Shown: positions 1 to 9,243 of the stretch, one piece after another | Numbering within the stretch: position 1 is the first letter of the stretch | How the letters are laid out: each line of letters opens with the position of its first letter | Assembly: GCF_024129435.1 (NCBI RefSeq) | Contig: NZ_JAMXXN010000003.1 | Span: forward strand, 145,400 to 209,399 | Origin: Acinetobacter lwoffii | Lineage (GTDB): Bacteria > Pseudomonadota > Gammaproteobacteria > Pseudomonadales > Moraxellaceae | Direction: 5' to 3' | Length of the DNA: 64,000 nt | The notes under the pieces: model-generated | Database searches by the model: none | Told to the model about the DNA's origin: nothing | Seen by the model: only the letters and a program-made list of their open reading frames with translations | Program-made: the position numbers and the translations under genes

Positions 1-329
1 TCCGGATTACCCAGGCTGAAAAAGTTGATCATCTGGGTACGGCCAGGTTTTTTCGATGCACGTGCCAACTGTTTCTGGTTGGTCAGGGCATTAATCGCAC
101 TAGACTTACCCGCATTCGAGCGGCCGGCAAAAGCAATTTCATAGCCTGTATCTTCTACACAAAGACTGAGTTTGGGTGCACTCATTAAAAATTCGGCTTT
201 GCGTAGCCAGTTGAGTGCGCGCACAGAATATTCAGTAATGGCAGAATCAACTTTTTTCTCGTAGCTGATCTTTTGCTTAGGCGCATGGGCTGTCTTACTG
301 TTTTTGGATTTTCCTCTGCTGTGGTGCAT
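1..329 (-). CDS. engB: Ribosome biogenesis GTPase EngB (YihA/YsxC), 3' end outside window
   Basis: EngB is an essential TrmE-Era-type GTPase used in assembly of the large ribosomal subunit. Only the first 109 codons lie in the window. The G1/P-loop is visible as [12 protein letters not shown], followed by the switch region [21 protein letters not shown], which is typical of the family. I start it at the ATG at 329. This keeps a basic 48-residue N-terminal tail ([14 protein letters not shown]), as in Acinetobacter EngB proteins. A second in-frame ATG at 185 ([12 protein letters not shown]) would give a shorter form that still has the G domain. The C-terminal G motifs cannot be checked here. 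Confidence 0.93.
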   Translation of the reverse strand, partial: MHHSRGKSKNSKTAHAPKQKISYEKKVDSAITEYSVRALNWLRKAEFLMSAPKLSLCVEDTGYEIAFAGRSNAGKSSAINALTNQKQLARASKKPGRTQMINFFSLGNP

Positions 330-434
330 AACTCAACTTCAATAAATGATCTACAATGAAACATTATAAAGGAAGTCGCACAGGCAAGCGAACTTTGCCG
401 CAAGAATAAGTCACAAGACATGACCCGGAAGACT

Positions 435-875
435 TTAAAGATTAATCAGGCCGATCGGAGAATTTGTACTGAAACGCGCATTTCGTGGCGTAATCACATC
501 TTTAAGTACATATTGATCCAGACTGCTATAAAACTGTTCCACTGCATCATCTAAAATGCCTTTTAAACCACAGGTCGGACGTAATACGCAGGGTGGGCTA
601 TTGCATTCCACTACATTGCTGTCGCGTTGTAGAATCCGCACAATCTGTCCCAGCTGGAGGTTCAGGCTTGCCGGATTTAAACGTATGCCGCCACCTTTAC
701 CACGTGTGGTGATCAGCCAGTCCTGTTTCGCCATAAAATGCACGATTTTCATGGCATGATTTTGTGAAACCTGCAAGCGCTCGGCAAGTTCTGCAATGGT
801 ATAAGGGAGATCACGTGGCTGTGCGACATACATCAGGATCCGAAGCGCATAGTCAGTGAATTTATTGAGTTGCAT
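435..875 (-). CDS. nsrR: NO-sensing Rrf2-family repressor NsrR
   Basis: This 146-residue protein has the Rrf2 winged helix-turn-helix at the N-terminus (MQLNKFTDYALRILMYVA, with recognition helix VSQNHAMKIVHFM). Three cysteines, C91, C96 and C102, sit in the cluster loop ECNSPPC and TC. Their positions match the Fe-S ligands of E. coli NsrR. NsrR represses NO-detoxification genes until nitric oxide damages its cluster. The neighbouring gene is a flavohaemoglobin gene on the same strand whose promoter carries an NsrR-type operator, so the local target is clear. A small hairpin separates the two genes, so they may be separate transcription units. Confidence 0.93.
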   Translation of the reverse strand: MQLNKFTDYALRILMYVAQPRDLPYTIAELAERLQVSQNHAMKIVHFMAKQDWLITTRGKGGGIRLNPASLNLQLGQIVRILQRDSNVVECNSPPCVLRPTCGLKGILDDAVEQFYSSLDQYVLKDVITPRNARFSTNSPIGLINL

Positions 876-911
876 AAGGTCAACAGCTAGAAAATGAAAA
901 AGTTGAATGTT

Positions 912-935
912 AAAAGCTCCACGAATGGAGCTTTT
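912..935. terminator. Bidirectional hairpin between hmp and nsrR
   Basis: Perfect inverted repeat AAAAGCTCC / GGAGCTTTT with a 6-base loop. It lies just after the stop of the hmp-like gene (reading leftward) and before nsrR. The short A/T flanks let it act as a weak intrinsic terminator. Confidence 0.6.
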
Positions 936-972
936 AATCAGAATCTGATGCTAGTCTAAACCGTTTTGGTAA

Positions 973-1734
973 TTAAAGCTTGAGCGGGGCAGACACTTCA
1001 ACTATATCACCAACTTTGTAGTGGTCGATCAGTGTCTGTGCAACCGAGAATGTGGTTGGATTTTCTTCCGCTTTCACAGTAATTTGATATTGCTCGTTTT
1101 GAGCTTGATCAAAGCTAAACTGTTGTGGTTGACGAATGTGCTGTTCAGGCACCTGTACACGTACTGAAATATGTTCACCAGCTTCAGCACTTGCAATCGC
1201 TGCACCATCTTTAGCTTTAAGCGTAAAGACTTTACCTGCATCGGTATCATTCACTGCTGCCACTTCAAATTCGCGCCAGCCCGCCCAGCCACCATTTTCA
1301 GAAGCTAGAGTGGCATATTTAGATTTTTCCACACCAATCAAAATATCTGCCAGTTGCATATAAGCTTCTTTCCAGGCTGCGATCAGGTCTGAGTCCATGG
1401 GTACATCTAAAACTTCGCTGATTGAGTGCAACAGGTTCTCACCGACAATCGCATATTGATCCGGTTGAATATCCAGGCTGACATGTTTAGTGGTAATGCG
1501 TTCGATGGCTTTGGCCAAAACGCCCGGATTGGTAATGTTTTCGGCATAGGCAAGTACTGCAGCAGCCAAGGCACGTGGTTGACGGCCGGTACTTTGATGA
1601 TCCATGTTGAAGGTGTTTTTCAACTCTGGATGGTTGTTCAACATGCGGTTATAGAAATACGTGGTAAGTGCTACGCCGTTTTCACGTAAAACAGGAACAG
1701 TCGCTTGTACAAGTTCGATATGTTGTGGAGTCAT
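973..1734 (-). CDS. hmp: Shortened flavohaemoglobin (Hmp-like), no NAD-binding domain
   Basis: Hmp oxidises nitric oxide to nitrate using haem, FAD and NAD(P)H. This 253-residue protein has the whole globin domain, with distal Tyr28 (YFYNRM) and proximal His84 (TKHVSL). It continues through most of the FAD-binding barrel and ends at VGDIVEVSAPLKL. Full-length Hmp is about 395-400 residues, so the NAD-binding reductase domain is missing. The FAD motif, RQYS in E. coli, reads RQPQQFS here. The stop is followed by a terminator-like hairpin, with no sign of the lost domain in the 97 bases before nsrR. NO regulation is likely because an NsrR-type operator overlaps the promoter. Electrons must come from a separate reductase, or the protein is an NO/oxygen sensor or sink. 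Confidence 0.85.
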   Translation of the reverse strand: MTPQHIELVQATVPVLRENGVALTTYFYNRMLNNHPELKNTFNMDHQSTGRQPRALAAAVLAYAENITNPGVLAKAIERITTKHVSLDIQPDQYAIVGENLLHSISEVLDVPMDSDLIAAWKEAYMQLADILIGVEKSKYATLASENGGWAGWREFEVAAVNDTDAGKVFTLKAKDGAAIASAEAGEHISVRVQVPEQHIRQPQQFSFDQAQNEQYQITVKAEENPTTFSVAQTLIDHYKVGDIVEVSAPLKL

Positions 1735-1759
1735 GAGAGCCGTCTTCAGGTGTTTTTAA

Positions 1760-1782
1760 AAGATGTATTTAAATTACATCTT
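1760..1782 (-). promoter_or_regulatory. NsrR operator in the hmp promoter
   Basis: A 23-base near-palindrome: AAGATGTATTT, one central A, then AATTACATCTT (10 of 11 arm positions symmetric). It matches the known gammaproteobacterial NsrR consensus of two AAGATGYATTT-like half sites. On the minus strand it overlaps a plausible -10 (TAATTT, 1776-1771) placed 17 bases after TTGTAA (1799-1794). Bound NsrR would block RNA polymerase. Confidence 0.87.
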
Positions 1783-1886
1783 TTAAAATGGCTTTACAAT
1801 AGCGCATAGTCATAAAACCGTAAAAAAATTATGGGATATGAAAATATCCCATAAAAAGTGTGATGATGATCGGAAAAGGAGCGGGA

Positions 1887-3437
1887 TTATTTGCGGCCAA
1901 ACAGCGAACCCAGTAAGCCGCGCACAATTTTCTGCCCAGTACTCCCGCCCAGGCTGCGGGCAGCACTTTTGGCAAAGGTGCCGACAATATCCTGAGTCAG
2001 TTTTTCTCGTTGCTTGACTGCGCGTTCAGCTTCTTTTTGCTGTTCTCGTGCCAGACGTTCCTGTTCTTTAAGTTGCTGCTTGGCGAGGGCTTCTTGCTCT
2101 TTGCTTTGTTGTTTGGCAAGTTCGGCGGCTTGAGCCTGCTGCTGGCGTTCTGCCACCTTATTTTGCAGCATTTCGTGGGCACTGTCCCGATCGACTGGCT
2201 GCTCATAAATACCGGCGACAATACTTTGCTGCATGAGAGCCTTGCGTTCTTCAAGCGAGATCGGTGTAAAGGAGGAATGCGGCGGCATGACCCAGCCACG
2301 TTCTACAATTTGCGGAATGCCTTTTTCATCCAGGCAGCTAATTAGGGCTTCACCGACAGCAAGTTCGGTAATCACTTGATCGACTTTAAATTCAGGATTG
2401 GCTCGGAAGGTCTCTGCTGCGGTTTTCACTGCTTTTTGATCTTTGGGAGTGAAAGCCCGTAAAGCATGTTGAACCCGATTGCCGAGCTGGCCTAAGACAC
2501 TTTCCGGTAAGTCCAGTGGATTTTGCGTGACAAAATAAATCCCCACACCTTTCGAGCGAATGAGACGCACCACCTGCTCAATTTTATCCTGTAGGGCAGG
2601 GCTGGCATTATCAAACAAGAGATGGGCTTCATCAAAGAAAAACACCAGTTTGGGTTTATCTAGATCGCCGACTTCTGGAAGCTGTTCAAACAGCTCGGAG
2701 AGCATCCAGAGCAAGAACGTGGCATATAGCTTAGGCGTATTCATTAGCTTGTCAGCCGCCAACAAATTGATATTGCCACGTCCTTGACTATCTGTCTGCA
2801 AAAAGTCCATCAGATCTAGCGCTGGTTCGCCAAAAAACTGGTCACCGCCTTGGTCAGCCAGTGCTAACAAATTACGTTGAATCGCACCGAGACTGGCGGG
2901 TGAAAGATTGCCATATTCAGCTTTAAAGTCAGCCGCATGCTCAGAGACATAACTCAGCATCGCTTTCAGATCTTTAAAGTCGATCAGCAATAAACCCTGA
3001 TCATCGGCAATCCGAAACACGGCAGATAAAACGCCTTCCTGGGTGTCATTCAGATTCAGTATTTGCGCCAGCAGCAGCGGGCCAATTTCAGAAATGGTAG
3101 TGCGAATCGGATGACCCTGTTCGCCAAATAAATCCCAAAACACCACTGGTGAGGCTGCAAAAGGAATGGACTCGATATTGAGACTTTTAATCCGTTCATC
3201 AAACTTGGGGCTGCTTTCACCTGCTTTGGCCAGGCTGGACACATCGCCTTTGGCATCGGCGAGGAATATAGGTACACCAATTCGAGAAAAGCTCTCCGCC
3301 AATACTTTTAAAGTCACAGTCTTTCCGGTACCAGTGGCACCTGCAATCAAGCCATGTCGATTGGCAAGTTGGGAATGCAGCACAATATCCTGTGTGGTAT
3401 CCGCAGTTTTTTTAGCAATAACAATTGGTCTACCCAT
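1887..3437 (-). CDS. YjgR-type HerA/DUF853 ATPase
   Basis: This 516-residue P-loop ATPase belongs to the HerA/FtsK-like DUF853 family that includes E. coli YjgR. Walker A is GATGTGKT (residues 33-40) and Walker B is LVFFFDEAH (about 264-272). A conserved [17 protein letters not shown] segment follows. The last ~90 residues are a charged Q/E/K-rich stretch, likely coiled coil, ending in a [26 protein letters not shown] tail common in the family. No transmembrane segment is seen. The biochemical role is unknown; the fold suggests a hexameric DNA- or nucleoprotein-translocating ATPase. It starts 18 bases after the MetC-like gene and is probably co-transcribed with it. Confidence 0.85.
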   Translation of the reverse strand: MGRPIVIAKKTADTTQDIVLHSQLANRHGLIAGATGTGKTVTLKVLAESFSRIGVPIFLADAKGDVSSLAKAGESSPKFDERIKSLNIESIPFAASPVVFWDLFGEQGHPIRTTISEIGPLLLAQILNLNDTQEGVLSAVFRIADDQGLLLIDFKDLKAMLSYVSEHAADFKAEYGNLSPASLGAIQRNLLALADQGGDQFFGEPALDLMDFLQTDSQGRGNINLLAADKLMNTPKLYATFLLWMLSELFEQLPEVGDLDKPKLVFFFDEAHLLFDNASPALQDKIEQVVRLIRSKGVGIYFVTQNPLDLPESVLGQLGNRVQHALRAFTPKDQKAVKTAAETFRANPEFKVDQVITELAVGEALISCLDEKGIPQIVERGWVMPPHSSFTPISLEERKALMQQSIVAGIYEQPVDRDSAHEMLQNKVAERQQQAQAAELAKQQSKEQEALAKQQLKEQERLAREQQKEAERAVKQREKLTQDIVGTFAKSAARSLGGSTGQKIVRGLLGSLFGRK

Positions 3438-3455
3438 AGCTTTTCCTGTTATTTA

Positions 3456-4682
3456 TTATTCGTTTTTAAGTTTTTTCATTTGTTCTAGTGCATGCTGAAT
3501 ATCTTGAATCAAATCTTCCGGATATTCCAGTCCAATACAGAAACGAACCAGCAAGCCGTCTTTTAAGTGTGAATGTTCCAGCACACGCATGTCTTTTAAG
3601 TTATATAGCATGACCAGACTGACAGGGCCACCCCAACTAAAGCCAAGCTTAAACAGTTTTAAGCTATCACAGAAATTCCGGATATCCTGCATTACGTATG
3701 TGCTGTCAAAGATCACGCTGACCAGGCCGGCACTATCACCTTGCTTGCAAATTTCTTTCCAGTACTGATGGCCTGCACTGTCCGGATCTGAAGGATGAAG
3801 TACTTGCACAAACTCGGTTTGCTGTTTAAGCCATGTCATTAATGTAAGCGCACTGTTGGATTGATGTTGATATCGCAGTTGCATCGAAGCCAGACTACGT
3901 TGTATCTGTGCCACATCATCACCAGAAACACTAATGCCCTGAATGGCATGCGCACGGAACAGTTTGTGATGCAGGGTCTTATCTCGCGTAACCACTGAGC
4001 CCATCAGGATATCACCACCGCCGCTTGGATATTTGGTCAGTGCATGTACCGTCATATCTACACTTAAATGCTCTTCACTAAAATCAAAGGCATCAAAAGC
4101 CAGACCTGCGCCCCAGGTATTATCCAGCGCAGTAAGAATATTGTGTGCCTGAGCTTTTTTCACTAAACCAGCCAGATCCGGAAATTCCAAGGTGACTGAG
4201 CCAGCAGCCTCGAGCCAGATCAGTTTGGCTTTATCTGTAGGCTGAAATGTATCAAGCTCTATGGGATTGTAGACCTTAACCGTAATTCCATAACGCTTTT
4301 CCATATTGCGTAAATGCTCCATGTTTGGACCATAGATATTGTCAGCCACCCAAACCTCATCGCCCTGGCTTAAAAAGCAAGAATTCACGAGATTAATCGC
4401 GGATAAACCACTCGGTGCGAGCAGGTGATATAAACCACCTTCGAGTTGTGCGATGTTATCGCCCAGCGTAAAGGTCGTAGGCGTGCCATGCGTGCCATAA
4501 CTATAATCATAGTCATCGGTCCAATGGCGATTAAACAGGGCATCGGTATTGTTAAAGATAATCGTCGATGCACGATAGAGGGGAGGCTGAATGGTGGAAA
4601 TCGCTTGAGGAGCCTTTCGTGGTGCATGAATCAGGCGAGTTTGAGGGTCTTGTTTCACGTGAATGCGCTCAAATGTAATCAA
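3456..4682 (-). CDS. metC: Cystathionine beta-lyase (MetC-like, PLP enzyme)
   Basis: This 408-residue Cys/Met-metabolism PLP enzyme would cleave cystathionine to homocysteine, pyruvate and ammonia in methionine synthesis. The Schiff-base lysine is K217 in HALTKYPSGGGD, and D187 in ALDNTW is the residue expected to bind the pyridinium nitrogen. The substrate-side tyrosine region YSYGTHGTPTT is near residues 60-70. Its closest recognised subfamily is MetC rather than MetB or MetZ, because of the GTHGTPTT and SWGGPVSL segments. The YjgR-like gene follows 18 bases downstream. Start taken at ATG 4682; no strong ribosome-binding site is visible. Confidence 0.86.
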   Translation of the reverse strand: MITFERIHVKQDPQTRLIHAPRKAPQAISTIQPPLYRASTIIFNNTDALFNRHWTDDYDYSYGTHGTPTTFTLGDNIAQLEGGLYHLLAPSGLSAINLVNSCFLSQGDEVWVADNIYGPNMEHLRNMEKRYGITVKVYNPIELDTFQPTDKAKLIWLEAAGSVTLEFPDLAGLVKKAQAHNILTALDNTWGAGLAFDAFDFSEEHLSVDMTVHALTKYPSGGGDILMGSVVTRDKTLHHKLFRAHAIQGISVSGDDVAQIQRSLASMQLRYQHQSNSALTLMTWLKQQTEFVQVLHPSDPDSAGHQYWKEICKQGDSAGLVSVIFDSTYVMQDIRNFCDSLKLFKLGFSWGGPVSLVMLYNLKDMRVLEHSHLKDGLLVRFCIGLEYPEDLIQDIQHALEQMKKLKNE

Positions 4683-4821
4683 ATATTACTCTAGCTTAAG
4701 AGAATCTGTGACTCACTGCCAGTGACGTTGTGAATTGTTTAAAAACAACAAGTCTTATAAAAAGTTGGCTTCATTTTTGCAAAACCTAAATCTATATAGC
4801 TAAAAAAATAGGTTGAGGAGC

Positions 4822-5556
4822 ATGAAATCGCATTTAAAAGTGCATTATTTTCAGCATATTGCTGGTGAAGGTTTTGGTAGTTGTTATGAATTTTTAAAGC
4901 AGCATCAGGCGCACATTACAGCGACTGAATTTTTTGCTTTACCCGTGGATCGAACGCTGGAGATCGAGGCGCTGCCTGCAGTGGAAGAGGTGGATTTGCT
5001 GATCATTATGGGGGGAACCATGAGTGTGAATGATGAAGCGAATTTCCCTTGGTTAAAAATAGAAAAACGCTGGTTGCGTCGCTATCTTTCGCATGGCAAA
5101 CCGGCAATTGGCCTGTGTCTGGGTGGGCAATTGATTGCAAATGCTTTAGGTGCAGGTGTTAGTCGCAATCCAGAACAGGAATTGGGGTGGACCACGGTGC
5201 ACAGAGTGACGAATCTACCAGAGACGTGTTTTAGCTTGCCGGAGCAATTTAATATTCTGCAATGGCACAATGAAACATTTGAATTGCCCAAAGGTGCAGT
5301 CCATCTGGCAGAAAATGAAGCCTGTCGTAATCAGATGTATCAGTTGGGCAGAAATGTATTGGGCTTCCAGTTTCATCCTGAAATTACCCCAGAAACCCTG
5401 GCATTGTTTTTGGAAAATGAAGAAGAGCTTGCGCAATTTTCAGGAAAATATGTGCAAAATTTATTTGAATTAAAAAAAACCACGAAGCAAAAATTTATTG
5501 AAGGAAATCAGATGTTAAATCGTGCTATAGAATATGTTTTGGCAAAAACTGCCTAA
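4822..5556 (+). CDS. Class I glutamine amidotransferase-like protein (GMP synthase-type domain)
   Basis: This 244-residue protein is a stand-alone class I glutamine amidotransferase domain of the GuaA-like family. The nucleophile elbow is GLCLGGQ (Cys99) and the His-Glu pair is FQFHPE (His185, Glu187), so the triad is intact. Ammonia release from glutamine or a related gamma-glutamyl substrate is expected, but the acceptor cannot be read from the sequence. Start chosen at ATG 4822, directly after GAGGAG; a TTG at 4813 would add three residues. It is divergent from metC across a 139-base gap. Confidence 0.83.
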   Translation: MKSHLKVHYFQHIAGEGFGSCYEFLKQHQAHITATEFFALPVDRTLEIEALPAVEEVDLLIIMGGTMSVNDEANFPWLKIEKRWLRRYLSHGKPAIGLCLGGQLIANALGAGVSRNPEQELGWTTVHRVTNLPETCFSLPEQFNILQWHNETFELPKGAVHLAENEACRNQMYQLGRNVLGFQFHPEITPETLALFLENEEELAQFSGKYVQNLFELKKTTKQKFIEGNQMLNRAIEYVLAKTA

Positions 5557-5622
5557 TATTTAAACAATAAACTATTGTTTTAAGTCATAAATTGAAAACT
5601 TGGATAAAACCATAAAAGAGAT

Positions 5623-5651
5623 TTGCTTATGCATTAAACAATGGCTATAAT
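5623..5651 (+). promoter_or_regulatory. S10 operon promoter
   Basis: TTGCTT (5623-5628), a 17-base spacer, then a consensus TATAAT (5646-5651), followed by AAGCGACC near the expected start site. This is the strongest sigma-70 promoter I see in the window. It lies 177 bases before rpsJ, leaving a long leader. Confidence 0.85.
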
Positions 5652-5828
5652 AAGCGACCCTTCAATAGGAAGGGGGTTAACTGCGAATAAAGTAGTTAAC
5701 TATCGTTACAGTCGTGGCATCGATCATGACCTTAGTGATATTTCACTGCTCTTGACACTTGCCCACATAAAGTGGGGTGAGATGCGTCAAGAGTGATTCT
5801 TTATATATTTGGCTTGGAGTTTACTGGT
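5652..5828 (+). promoter_or_regulatory. Structured leader of the S10 operon
   Basis: Three hairpins can be read in order: CCCTTC/GAAGGG (5658-5663 with 5669-5674), GTTAACT/AGTTAAC (5676-5682 with 5694-5700), and a long stem CTCTTGAC/GTCAAGAG (5749-5756 with 5786-5793) with an inner CCCAC/GTGGG. In E. coli ribosomal protein L4 represses this operon through the leader. Whether this leader binds L4 is inference. Confidence 0.65.
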
Positions 5829-6140
5829 ATGTCTAACCAGAGAATTCGTATCCGTCTTAAGTCTTTTGATCATCGCCTGATTGATCAATCAGCTCAAGAA
5901 ATCGTAGAAACCGCAAAACGTACTGGCGCACAAGTGTGTGGTCCAATTCCAATGCCAACACGCATTGAACGTTTTAACGTTTTAACATCACCACACGTAA
6001 ACAAAGACGCGCGTGACCAGTACGAAATCCGTACTTACAAGCGTTTGATCGACATCGTTCAACCTACAGACAAAACTGTAGATGCATTGATGAAGTTAGA
6101 TCTTGCAGCTGGTGTTGATGTTCAGATCGCATTGGGTTAA
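5829..6140 (+). CDS. rpsJ: 30S ribosomal protein S10 (NusE)
   Basis: A 103-residue S10 of the small-subunit head, which also acts as NusE in transcription antitermination with NusB. The sequence starts [19 protein letters not shown] and has the usual loop [12 protein letters not shown]. The frame is open upstream to 5793, but ATG 5829 has TTGGAG nine bases before it and gives the normal family length. It is the first gene of the superoperon. Confidence 0.98.
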
Positions 6141-6200
6141 GGCTTTCGGGTTAATTAACACTCTAAGTTAATTAGGCCGCTTTTTTAGAGGTTTATGCAC

Positions 6201-6839
6201 ATGGCTATTGGTTTAGTCGGTCGCAAGTGCGGTATGACACGTATCTTTACAGATGCTGGTGTTTCTGTGCCTGTTACAGTGATTGAGGTTGATCCTAACC
6301 GCATCACTCAAATCAAAACGCTTGAAACTGATGGTTATCAAGCGATTCAAATCACTACTGGTGAACGTCGCGAATCTCGCGTAACTAACGCTCAGAAAGG
6401 CCACTTCGCGAAAGCGGGTGTTGCAGCTGGTCGTCTAGTTCAAGAATTCCGTGCTACAGAAGCTGATCTTGAAGGTCGTGAAGTTGGTGGTACGCTTACC
6501 GTTGAATTGTTCCAAGTTGGTCAAGTTGTTGACGTAACTGGTCAATCTAAAGGTAAAGGTTTCCAAGGTGGTGTTAAGCGTTGGAACTTCCGTACGCAAG
6601 ATGCAACTCACGGTAACTCAGTTTCTCACCGTGTTTTAGGTTCTACTGGTCAAAACCAGACTCCTGGTCGCGTATTCAAAGGCAAAAAAATGGCTGGCCA
6701 TTTAGGTGCTGAACGCGTAACTACACAGGGTCTTGAGATCGTTGCTATCGACACAGAACGTTCAGTTCTAGTTGTTAAAGGCGCGGTTCCTGGTGCTACT
6801 GGTGGCGACGTAATCGTTCGTCCTACGATCAAGGCCTGA
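6201..6839 (+). CDS. rplC: 50S ribosomal protein L3
   Basis: A 212-residue L3, an early assembly protein that reaches towards the peptidyl-transferase centre. The start [16 protein letters not shown] and the extension [15 protein letters not shown] are diagnostic. The long loop holds [20 protein letters not shown], with the glutamine that PrmB methylates in E. coli. ATG 6201 is chosen over an in-frame ATG at 6195 because AGAGG is well spaced and the family begins with MAIG. Confidence 0.98.
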   Translation: MAIGLVGRKCGMTRIFTDAGVSVPVTVIEVDPNRITQIKTLETDGYQAIQITTGERRESRVTNAQKGHFAKAGVAAGRLVQEFRATEADLEGREVGGTLTVELFQVGQVVDVTGQSKGKGFQGGVKRWNFRTQDATHGNSVSHRVLGSTGQNQTPGRVFKGKKMAGHLGAERVTTQGLEIVAIDTERSVLVVKGAVPGATGGDVIVRPTIKA

Positions 6840-6850
6840 GGGGAAATAAC

Positions 6851-7453
6851 GTGAATTTAAATACTGTTTCCGGCTCTGCTGTTGAATTATCAGAAGTTGC
6901 GTTCGGTCGTGAATTTAATGAAGCTCTTGTTCACCAAGTGGTTACAGCTTATTTAGCTGGTGGCCGTCAAGGTTCAAAAGCTCAGAAATCACGTGCAGAC
7001 GTTTCTGGCGGTGGTCGCAAGCCATTCCGTCAAAAAGGTACTGGCCGCGCTCGTGCTGGTTCTATTCGTAGCCCAATCTGGGTTGGCGGTGGTAAAACTT
7101 TTGCTGCTCGTCCACAAGACTGGTCTCAAAAAGTAAACCGTAAAATGTACCGCGGTGCTATGCAATGCATCCTAGCTGAACTTGTTCGTCAAGATCGCCT
7201 AGTTTTAGTTGAAGAGTTTGCTGTTGCAGCTCCAAAAACTAAAGAATTGCTTGCAAAACTTAACGACTTGAATGCGACTCGCGCATTGATCGTTACTGAT
7301 GCTGTTGATGAGAACTTGTATCTTGCTGCGCGCAACATTCCACACGTTGATGTGGTTGATGCTGCTGCAATCGATCCGGTTAGCTTGATTGCGTTCGACA
7401 AAGTTGTTATGTCTGTAGCTGCTGCTAAGAAAATTGAGGTAGAACTCGGATGA
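6851..7453 (+). CDS. rplD: 50S ribosomal protein L4
   Basis: A 200-residue L4, a large-subunit protein lining the exit tunnel. In E. coli it is the feedback repressor of this operon. The tunnel loop is seen as [23 protein letters not shown], split around residue 60. It starts with GTG at 6851, preceded by GAGGGG that overlaps the rplC stop, so translation of the two is probably coupled. Confidence 0.98.
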   Translation: MNLNTVSGSAVELSEVAFGREFNEALVHQVVTAYLAGGRQGSKAQKSRADVSGGGRKPFRQKGTGRARAGSIRSPIWVGGGKTFAARPQDWSQKVNRKMYRGAMQCILAELVRQDRLVLVEEFAVAAPKTKELLAKLNDLNATRALIVTDAVDENLYLAARNIPHVDVVDAAAIDPVSLIAFDKVVMSVAAAKKIEVELG

Positions 7454-7770
7454 ACAACGAACGTATCTATCAAGTCCTGCAAGGACCTGTATTCTCAGAA
7501 AAAGCACAAGTTTTAGGTGAAACTGCTGGTGTTCAAGTGTTTAAAGTTGCATTAAATGCAAACAAGCTTGAAATCAAAAAAGCAGTGGAACAACTCTTTG
7601 GTGTGGAAGTTGTTAAAGTTAACACGACTATCACTAAAGGTAAGTCTAAACGCTTTGGTAAAACATTAGGACGTCGTTCTGATGTTAAAAAAGCATACGT
7701 CACCCTGAAAGCTGGCCAAGATGTTGAAATGGCTGACTTGGGCGATACCGCTGAAAGCACAGCGGAATAA
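7450..7770 (+). CDS. rplW: 50S ribosomal protein L23
   Basis: A 106-residue L23, the tunnel-exit protein that docks trigger factor and SRP. It has the typical start ([16 protein letters not shown]) and [20 protein letters not shown]. It overlaps the end of rplD by four bases (ATGA), so translation is coupled. Confidence 0.98.
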   Translation: MNNERIYQVLQGPVFSEKAQVLGETAGVQVFKVALNANKLEIKKAVEQLFGVEVVKVNTTITKGKSKRFGKTLGRRSDVKKAYVTLKAGQDVEMADLGDTAESTAE

Positions 7771-7781
7771 GGACGAGAATT

Positions 7782-8606
7782 ATGCCTATTCAAAAATGTA
7801 AGCCAACGTCTCCAGGACGTCGCTTTGTAGAGAAAGTGGTTCACGATCACCTTCACAAAGGCGCACCATACTCTCCGTTGGTTGAAGCTAAAAAACGTAC
7901 TGGCGGCCGTAATAACAACGGTCACATCACGACTCGTCACGTTGGTGGCGGTCACAAGCAGCACTACCGTCTAGTTGACTTTAAACGTAACAAAGATGGT
8001 ATTCCTGCAACTGTAGAGCGTATCGAATACGATCCTAACCGTACTGCACACATTGCACTTGTATTGTATGCTGACGGTGAGCGTCGTTATATCATCGCTC
8101 CTAAAGGCCTTCGCGCTGGCGATAAAGTACAGTCTGGTAACGATGCTCCAATTCGTCCAGGTAACTGCTTGCCGCTTCGCAACATGCCTATCGGTTCTAC
8201 TCTTCACAACATCGAACTTAAAATCGGTAAAGGCGCGCAGTTAGCTCGTTCAGCTGGTACTTCAGTTCAGCTGTTGGGTCGTGACGGTTCTTACGCTATC
8301 GTTCGTCTGCGTTCAGGCGAGATGCGTAAAATTCACGTTGAATGCCGTGCTGTGTTAGGTGAAGTATCTAATTCAGAAAGCAACCTTCGTTCACTAGGTA
8401 AAGCTGGTGCATCACGCTGGCGTGGTGTTCGTCCTACCGTTCGTGGTATGGCGATGAACCCAGTTGACCATCCACACGGTGGTGGTGAAGGGCGTAACAA
8501 AGGTATTCAACCTGTAAGCCCATGGGGTCAAAAAGCTAAAGGGTACAAGACACGTACCAATAAGCGTACGACTAAGATGATTATTCGCGACCGTCGCGTT
8601 AAGTAA
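7782..8606 (+). CDS. rplB: 50S ribosomal protein L2
   Basis: A 274-residue L2, needed for subunit joining and peptidyl transfer. The near-invariant [11 protein letters not shown] motif is present near residue 228, and the basic C-terminus [16 protein letters not shown] ends the protein. AAGGACGAG precedes the ATG. Confidence 0.98.
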   Translation: MPIQKCKPTSPGRRFVEKVVHDHLHKGAPYSPLVEAKKRTGGRNNNGHITTRHVGGGHKQHYRLVDFKRNKDGIPATVERIEYDPNRTAHIALVLYADGERRYIIAPKGLRAGDKVQSGNDAPIRPGNCLPLRNMPIGSTLHNIELKIGKGAQLARSAGTSVQLLGRDGSYAIVRLRSGEMRKIHVECRAVLGEVSNSESNLRSLGKAGASRWRGVRPTVRGMAMNPVDHPHGGGEGRNKGIQPVSPWGQKAKGYKTRTNKRTTKMIIRDRRVK

Positions 8607-8625
8607 CAAGTAAAGGAATCTGACA

Positions 8626-8901
8626 ATGCCTCGTTCTCTGAAAAAAGGCCCATTCGTCGATGCGCACTTGTTCGCTAAGGTTGAAGCGGCTATCGCGGCT
8701 AATAACCGTAAGCCGATCAAAACTTGGTCGCGTCGTTCGATGATCCTCCCGGATTTTGTTGGTTTAACAATTTCTGTACACAATGGCCGTAACCACGTTC
8801 CTGTGATCGTTTCTGAGCACATGGTTGGTCACAAGCTTGGTGAATTTGCACCAACTCGTACCTATCGCGGTCACGGTGTTGACAAGAAATCTAAACGTTA
8901 A
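8626..8901 (+). CDS. rpsS: 30S ribosomal protein S19
   Basis: A 91-residue S19 of the small-subunit head, paired with S13. It begins [15 protein letters not shown] and contains [16 protein letters not shown] and the tail [10 protein letters not shown]. It lies 19 bases after rplB and just before rplV. Confidence 0.98.
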   Translation: MPRSLKKGPFVDAHLFAKVEAAIAANNRKPIKTWSRRSMILPDFVGLTISVHNGRNHVPVIVSEHMVGHKLGEFAPTRTYRGHGVDKKSKR

Positions 8902-8909
8902 TGGGTGCT

Positions 8910-9242
8910 ATGATGGAAGTAACTGCTAAATTACGCGGTGCCGCTATCTCGGCACAAAAAGCTCGTTTGGTTGCAGATCTTATCCGCGGCAAATCTGTTG
9001 CGCACGCTCTTAACATCCTTAACTTCAGCAACAAAAAAGCTGCAGTTCTAGTTAAGAAAGCGTTGGAATCTGCGATTGCAAACGCTGAACACAATAACAG
9101 TTTAGATGTAGACGACCTTAAAGTTTCTACGATCTACGTTGATGAAGGCATGAGCCTGAAACGTATTATGCCACGTGCTAAAGGCCGTGCAGATCGTATT
9201 ACTAAGCGTACTTGTCACATCACCGTTAAGGTAGGGGTTTGA
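8910..9242 (+). CDS. rplV: 50S ribosomal protein L22
   Basis: A 110-residue L22 that lines the exit tunnel; its loop mutations give macrolide resistance in other bacteria. It contains [15 protein letters not shown] and the loop [18 protein letters not shown]. The frame is open from an ATG at 8901 overlapping the rpsS stop. I use ATG 8910 (MMEVTAKL) because this matches the family length; 8913 is equally possible. Confidence 0.96.
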
Positions 9243-9243
9243 T

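Noticed and set aside
185..421. A 78-codon minus-strand frame starting MSCDLFLRQ
   Set aside because: It is out of frame with the recognised EngB reading and has no similarity to any protein; EngB explains the DNA.
876..972. A frameshift as the cause of the short hmp gene
   Set aside because: I found no NAD-domain remnant in any frame between the hmp stop and nsrR, and a terminator-like hairpin occupies the gap.
7533..7964. 143-codon frame antisense to rplW and rplB
   Set aside because: The ribosomal genes on the other strand are certain; this is a by-product of their codon bias.
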